Positions 59,883 through 64,000 of a stretch of DNA of 64,000 nucleotides are shown in pieces. The stretch spans positions 25,783 through 89,782 of the forward strand of contig CAKZVF010000055.1 of NCBI GenBank assembly GCA_937921995.1. Direction: 5' to 3'. A program made the position numbers and the translations under genes. How positions within the stretch are numbered: position 1 is the stretch's first letter; every line of letters starts with the position of its first letter. Source of the stretch: an uncultured Pirellulaceae bacterium. GTDB taxonomy: Bacteria > Planctomycetota > Planctomycetia > Pirellulales > Pirellulaceae. The notes under the pieces are model-generated. The model was not told the origin of the DNA. It searched no databases and was given only the letters and a program-made list of their open reading frames with translations.

Positions 59883-61138
59883 TCGAAAACATGACGCAAA
59901 GAGAAAAAACGCTGGCGGGAGTAACCGTCGGCGCATTGGTTGTCGCGCTGCTGTTTGGAATATTCTTTTGGTTCCTCAATAGTTACAACAGTAACGCTGC
60001 CGTTTTGCAGGGAATTGATTCACGCATCAGCGACCAAGAAAATCTTACATTGCAGGGCATGCAGGCGGCCACACGGAAGCGTTACTATGTTCAGACCAGC
60101 CCTACCAGTAAGATCTCGGACGCAAAAAACCAATACATCGCGTGGCTGAACAAAACACTCCGCGAAGACATCGGTGTCAATCTGACTGGCGTCGACCCTG
60201 GCAGGAATCTAACGCTCAAATCCGACACGAAAGTTGTGGCGGAGCAAATGTTGTTTACGATTCGCCCCAAGTTGAAGTTGAAACAGTTGGTTGAATTTTT
60301 AAACGCGTTTTACTCTGTCGATACGCTGCATCGGATAAAGTTATTGAAGTTGACGCCGCTCACTGAATCCACAGGAAAGAAAGCTGCACGAACGCGCACG
60401 GGCGAACTTTCAGCGCAGATTCAGATCGAAGTCTTGGTGCTCAAGGACGGTGTTGAACGCGACCAAATTGCGAACGTCTATCGAGATGCTGGCATTCCAA
60501 TCGAAAAAGCCATGGAAACGATTGTACGCCGTGACGTTTTCGGTGCGGCCAATAATGCACCAACGGTTAAGGTGAACAAAAGTTCGTCTTATGTATCTGG
60601 AAAACCTGTTTCCATTAACGTCACCACCAGCGACGCAGACGAAGAAGACTTGCTGACGATGGAGCTGATCGAATCCGAAGTGGAAGAAGCAGAATTGAAA
60701 CCTGACGCAAAAGGGAAGAAGGCAAAATTGACGATCCCTGGGCAGACTGCTGGGAAATATAAATTATTGATTCGCGTTACCGACAATGGCTTGCCCGCGA
60801 AATCGTCCGAGCAAAAGGTGGAGCTTACTTTCAAGGATCCTCCCCCAAAAAAGAAAGCTCCTCCAAAACCCAAAAAACCACCGCCACCTAAAAATGCACC
60901 GAAGACTTTTATTACCAGCAACCTGAAAGCGGATGGCATCTGGCGTGTACTGATTACATCGCGAATGGATGGTAAGAAGTATCGTTTGACCGAAGGCGAA
61001 AGTTTCGAGCTGGATGGACGCGAATGGGAAGTGATGGAAATTACGCGCGATTCAGCAACATTTTCTGTCGATGGACAAGAGGTAGAACTTGAACGTGGCG
61101 TTCCGTTCTCCGAAGCCGACTTGGAAGATGACGAGTAA
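59879..61138 (+). CDS. PilO/GspM-like protein with Ig-like middle and PilP/GspC-like C-terminal segment
   Basis: N-terminal TM LAGVTVGALVVALLFGIFFWFLNSY; periplasmic coiled/ferredoxin-like region; KPVSINVTTSDADEEDL Ig-like; PPPKKKAPPKPKKPPPPK linker; GIWRVLITSRMDGKKYRLTEGESFELDGREWEVMEITRDSATFSVDGQEVEL. ATGA overlap with the upstream stop. Confidence 0.65.
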   Translation: MIENMTQREKTLAGVTVGALVVALLFGIFFWFLNSYNSNAAVLQGIDSRISDQENLTLQGMQAATRKRYYVQTSPTSKISDAKNQYIAWLNKTLREDIGVNLTGVDPGRNLTLKSDTKVVAEQMLFTIRPKLKLKQLVEFLNAFYSVDTLHRIKLLKLTPLTESTGKKAARTRTGELSAQIQIEVLVLKDGVERDQIANVYRDAGIPIEKAMETIVRRDVFGAANNAPTVKVNKSSSYVSGKPVSINVTTSDADEEDLLTMELIESEVEEAELKPDAKGKKAKLTIPGQTAGKYKLLIRVTDNGLPAKSSEQKVELTFKDPPPKKKAPPKPKKPPPPKNAPKTFITSNLKADGIWRVLITSRMDGKKYRLTEGESFELDGREWEVMEITRDSATFSVDGQEVELERGVPFSEADLEDDE

Positions 61139-61168
61139 TCACCAAATTCGCCGGCGTTCGTGACGTAT

Positions 61169-61192
61169 GGTAGTGGATGAGGCAACGAATCC
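61169..61192 (+). repeat. Dispersed repeat family A
   Basis: ggtagtggatgaggcaacgaatcc, followed by tgcatctgcattc shared with the 2859 copy. Confidence 0.85.
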
Positions 61193-61273
61193 TGCATCTG
61201 CATTCAAAGTCGCCAAAAATCCCGCGGCGTTGTAGTGCCCTCAAGCACTCATTTTATACAAAGATCGGACAGC

Positions 61274-61346
61274 GTTTAACGACGAGCCGGCAGGCGACCG
61301 TGTTTGGCGGAGCGAGACACCGACGCCTGCCGGCTAGTCGTTAAAC
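61274..61346. repeat. Dispersed palindromic repeat family B, copy 3
   Basis: gtttaacgacgagccggcaggcgaccgtgtttggcggagcgagacaccgacgcctgccggctagtcgttaaac. Confidence 0.9.
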
Positions 61347-61428
61347 TGACCCGAAATAGTTGAGGTCAAAGAAACTAAGTCTGAACCTTTTGAAGCCTAA
61401 AATGAGTTCCATTGACCTTTTTCCCGCT

Positions 61429-61453
61429 GGATTCGTGGCCTCATCCAACTACC
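61429..61453 (-). repeat. Dispersed repeat family A, inverted relative to 61169
   Basis: ggattcgtggcctcatccaactacc, one-base insertion relative to consensus. Confidence 0.8.
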
Positions 61454-61478
61454 CCGGGGAATGAGACGTCACGCGGAA

Positions 61479-63002
61479 CTAATTCAATGCCTCTTCGATC
61501 TGTTGATGAGCGGCTACTAACGTTTTGTAGCGCTGGAAAACAGCTTCGTATTGTTCGACTTTCTCCGCGTCGGGTTCGAATTGCGTTTGATCGTCCGCTT
61601 TGTACTGAGCCAAAAATTCGGCCCAACCTACGTCCTTGCCTTCAATCTTTTGGTGACGAAATTTCGCCATCAGCGCTGCGCCCCACGCACACCCTTCTTC
61701 GGCACTGGCCAACAGCGTGACTTTCGTTGCGAAAACATCGGCTAAGACTTGTGCCAATTCGGGTGTTTTCGTTAAACCGCCCGAAAGAACCAGTTCGGAG
61801 CGCGGGTAGCCTTGGCTGTCCAACACCGCGCTGCCCAACTTCAGATTGAACATGGTCGACAGCAAGGCCGCTTTGGCCGCGTTGCCGGGTGTCGCGTTGG
61901 TGCTGTTGAAGCCTACGATCAGCGCTGATCCGGCAAGGCTAACGCCAAGCCCAGGTTCGTCATCCATAAAAGGCAGCGCCAATAAGCCGCCACAATCAGG
62001 ATCCGCCTCCAGAACTTTGGGCATCGTCACCGCGAACCCTTCGTCTCTACCGCCGCCGGTCGCTTCCCCAAACATTTCGACGATACTGTTCATGTAAGTC
62101 GTGCCGTTACGTAAGAACACCATGTTGATCGGTTTCCCGTCAGCGGCGCAGAAATGATCGACCGCGGGACTGACGCCGGAGAAAGCACGATCGCCGACGG
62201 AGTTTGCACAAACCGAAGTTCCGAAACTGCAGGAAACCATGCCCGCTTCTCCAATCAACGAACCAGCCAAGGACGCGGGTTGGTCACCTTCGGCCGGCGC
62301 GACAGGAATCCCAACCGTCAGCCCCAGCATTTCGGCTCCTGATGCGTCAAGCGTTCCACCATCGGCACCTGCCTGGCAGACTTGCGGCAGAAGCGATTCA
62401 AGTGCGACCGACGCATTGGCGATGCTGTTGAATTGACCGATCAACTTTTGATCATAGTCCATCGTGGATTGATCAATCGGAAACATTCCCGAAGCATCTC
62501 CGACGCCCAGGTTCCACTGCCCGGTCAACCGGTAGGCAATCCATCCGGCAGGTGTGGTCATGTGCGCGGCTTTAGCGGCCAACGCCTGTCGGTTGCGGAT
62601 CGTCCACAGCCATCGGGCGGCGGTGATGCGTTTGGGCATTTTCACGCCCAAGGCCTCGGTCAGTTCATTGCCTTCGTTTTCGTTGCGACTATCGCACCAC
62701 AGGCGTACCGGGCCCAAAGAATTCCCATCCGCATCGGCCAGTACCTCGCCATGCATCTGCCCGGAGATACCGATCGCCAGCACCTCTATTTCGCCACCGA
62801 TTTTCGAACGAAGATCGGACATCGCGGCGACCAAAGCCGCCTCCCAATCGGACGGAAGCTGTTCGTAGCAACCTTCCTCCAAGCCCGGGATCATGTCGTA
62901 GCTGCCGTCGCCGGTGGCAATGACTGCCAAGTTTTCGTCAGTAAAAACGACGGATAATCCCTGCGTGCCGGCGTCGATTCCGAGATAGCCTTTTCGTGCC
63001 AT
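61479..63002 (-). CDS. xylB: Xylulokinase (FGGY family)
   Basis: MARKGYLGIDAGTQGLSVVFTDEN; AIGISGQMHGEVL; VLSGGLTKTPELAQVLADVF; ASAEEGCAWGAALMA. ATG at 63002 preferred. Confidence 0.88.
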   Translation of the reverse strand: MARKGYLGIDAGTQGLSVVFTDENLAVIATGDGSYDMIPGLEEGCYEQLPSDWEAALVAAMSDLRSKIGGEIEVLAIGISGQMHGEVLADADGNSLGPVRLWCDSRNENEGNELTEALGVKMPKRITAARWLWTIRNRQALAAKAAHMTTPAGWIAYRLTGQWNLGVGDASGMFPIDQSTMDYDQKLIGQFNSIANASVALESLLPQVCQAGADGGTLDASGAEMLGLTVGIPVAPAEGDQPASLAGSLIGEAGMVSCSFGTSVCANSVGDRAFSGVSPAVDHFCAADGKPINMVFLRNGTTYMNSIVEMFGEATGGGRDEGFAVTMPKVLEADPDCGGLLALPFMDDEPGLGVSLAGSALIVGFNSTNATPGNAAKAALLSTMFNLKLGSAVLDSQGYPRSELVLSGGLTKTPELAQVLADVFATKVTLLASAEEGCAWGAALMAKFRHQKIEGKDVGWAEFLAQYKADDQTQFEPDAEKVEQYEAVFQRYKTLVAAHQQIEEALN

Positions 63003-63223
63003 AGTTATTTTCTGGATAATTCTTAGTTTTGGTTGCTTAACGTTGTTCAATTATCATAGCCGATTGGTAGCTCAGGTGCATCTGAGAGGCTGAAACTGGG
63101 CACGACAAAGGTTATCATTTTCGATAAAATGGCAACCGCAAATCTGATCTGTGGCCAATGCGAAGTTACCGCGGAGCAGCACCAGAGAATCGCCAAACTC
63201 CTGAACCTCCAACGACAAAACAA

Positions 63224-64000
63224 ATGTCAAACAAGAATGACTTCCCACCCGAATCGCGCTCGCTGGCGGTTCGAAAGAAGATTCATGAGATCATTTTCGG
63301 AGCCGACACTCCGATGGGCGCATTGTTTGACATCATCCTGCTGATCGCCATCGTGATCAGCGTCGTCATCACCTGCTTGGCGACCGTGGAAGACTATAGA
63401 GGAAAAGCGTGGATCGAGAACGCGTCATGGTTTTTCACCGCCCTGTTTACGGTCGAGTATCTACTTAGGATTTACTGCGTTCAGAAACCCAAGAACTACA
63501 TTTTCAGTTTCTGGGGAATCATAGATTTGTTTTCGGTTCTGCCAGACTACTTTCTGTTCTTTGGCAGCAACGAGCGCGCGTTTTCGGTCATTCGATCGCT
63601 GCGGCTGTTACGTGTCTTCAGGATTTTCAAGCTTGGTTGGTTTCAATCAGAAGCCGATGACCTGGGAGGGGCCGTTTACCGAGCACGCGCGAAGATTATC
63701 GTCTTTTTGACCGTCGTGATGATCATTGTGACCGTGACGGGAACGTTGATGTACGAAATCGAAAACATCTGGCGCCCAAATACAGAAACGTTAGAAAACG
63801 GAAAAATCGTAAAGGCCGAGGAGGGAAAGGGGAATGACTTTGATTCGATTCCCGAAGGTATCTACTGGGCGGTGGTCACCATGACGACCGTCGGTTTTGG
63901 CGACACCGTTCCCAAATCACCGCCAGGAAAGTTCCTTTCGGCGATCTTGATTCTGTTAGGTTACAGCCTGATCATCGTCCCCACAGGTTTTGTTTCAGCA
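63224..64000 (+). CDS. Voltage-gated potassium channel (Kv/KvAP-like), 3'-partial
   Basis: Translated by hand from ATG 63224; S4-like SVIRSLRLLRVFRIFKLGWF, selectivity filter TMTTVGFGDTVP; runs off the window end, which is why it is absent from the ORF track. Confidence 0.88.
   Translation, partial: MSNKNDFPPESRSLAVRKKIHEIIFGADTPMGALFDIILLIAIVISVVITCLATVEDYRGKAWIENASWFFTALFTVEYLLRIYCVQKPKNYIFSFWGIIDLFSVLPDYFLFFGSNERAFSVIRSLRLLRVFRIFKLGWFQSEADDLGGAVYRARAKIIVFLTVVMIIVTVTGTLMYEIENIWRPNTETLENGKIVKAEEGKGNDFDSIPEGIYWAVVTMTTVGFGDTVPKSPPGKFLSAILILLGYSLIIVPTGFVSA

Overview
This 64-kb window looks like part of a planctomycete-type chromosome. The evidence is LExRxLLA-like N-termini on large secreted proteins, a PknB-type kinase, dockerin-like EF-hands without a cohesin, and many short dispersed intergenic repeats. 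About 40 protein-coding genes are supported, including two sulfotransferases, rsgA, a GH10-like protein with tandem dockerin-like modules, proC, a secreted subtilase, a Tat-exported Gfo/Idh/MocA oxidoreductase, a BshB1-like deacetylase, a DnaQ-like exonuclease, an aquaporin, a FlgI-like/HEAT lipoprotein, smc, a YeiH-type transporter, a very large VCBS/CBM2-like secreted protein, an AddB/AddA-like pair, a Ser/Thr kinase with a predicted extracytoplasmic Cache-like sensor, a nine-gene type II secretion/type IV pilus-like cluster, xylulokinase and a 3'-truncated voltage-gated K+ channel. No tRNA, rRNA, CRISPR array, transposase or prophage was seen. The main points for a second look are: (1) several families of dispersed palindromic intergenic repeats, partly nested in each other, one copy of which supplies a gene's stop codon; (2) a last T2SS-like gene that appears to fuse PilO/GspM-like, Ig-like and PilP/GspC-like parts; (3) a FlgI-like domain in a HEAT-repeat lipoprotein with no flagellar neighbours; (4) a GH10-like protein with His where the acid/base Glu is expected; (5) a 31-aa secreted micro-ORF with a strong Shine-Dalgarno, absent from the ORF track. 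All homology calls are from motif recognition by eye; no database search was run.
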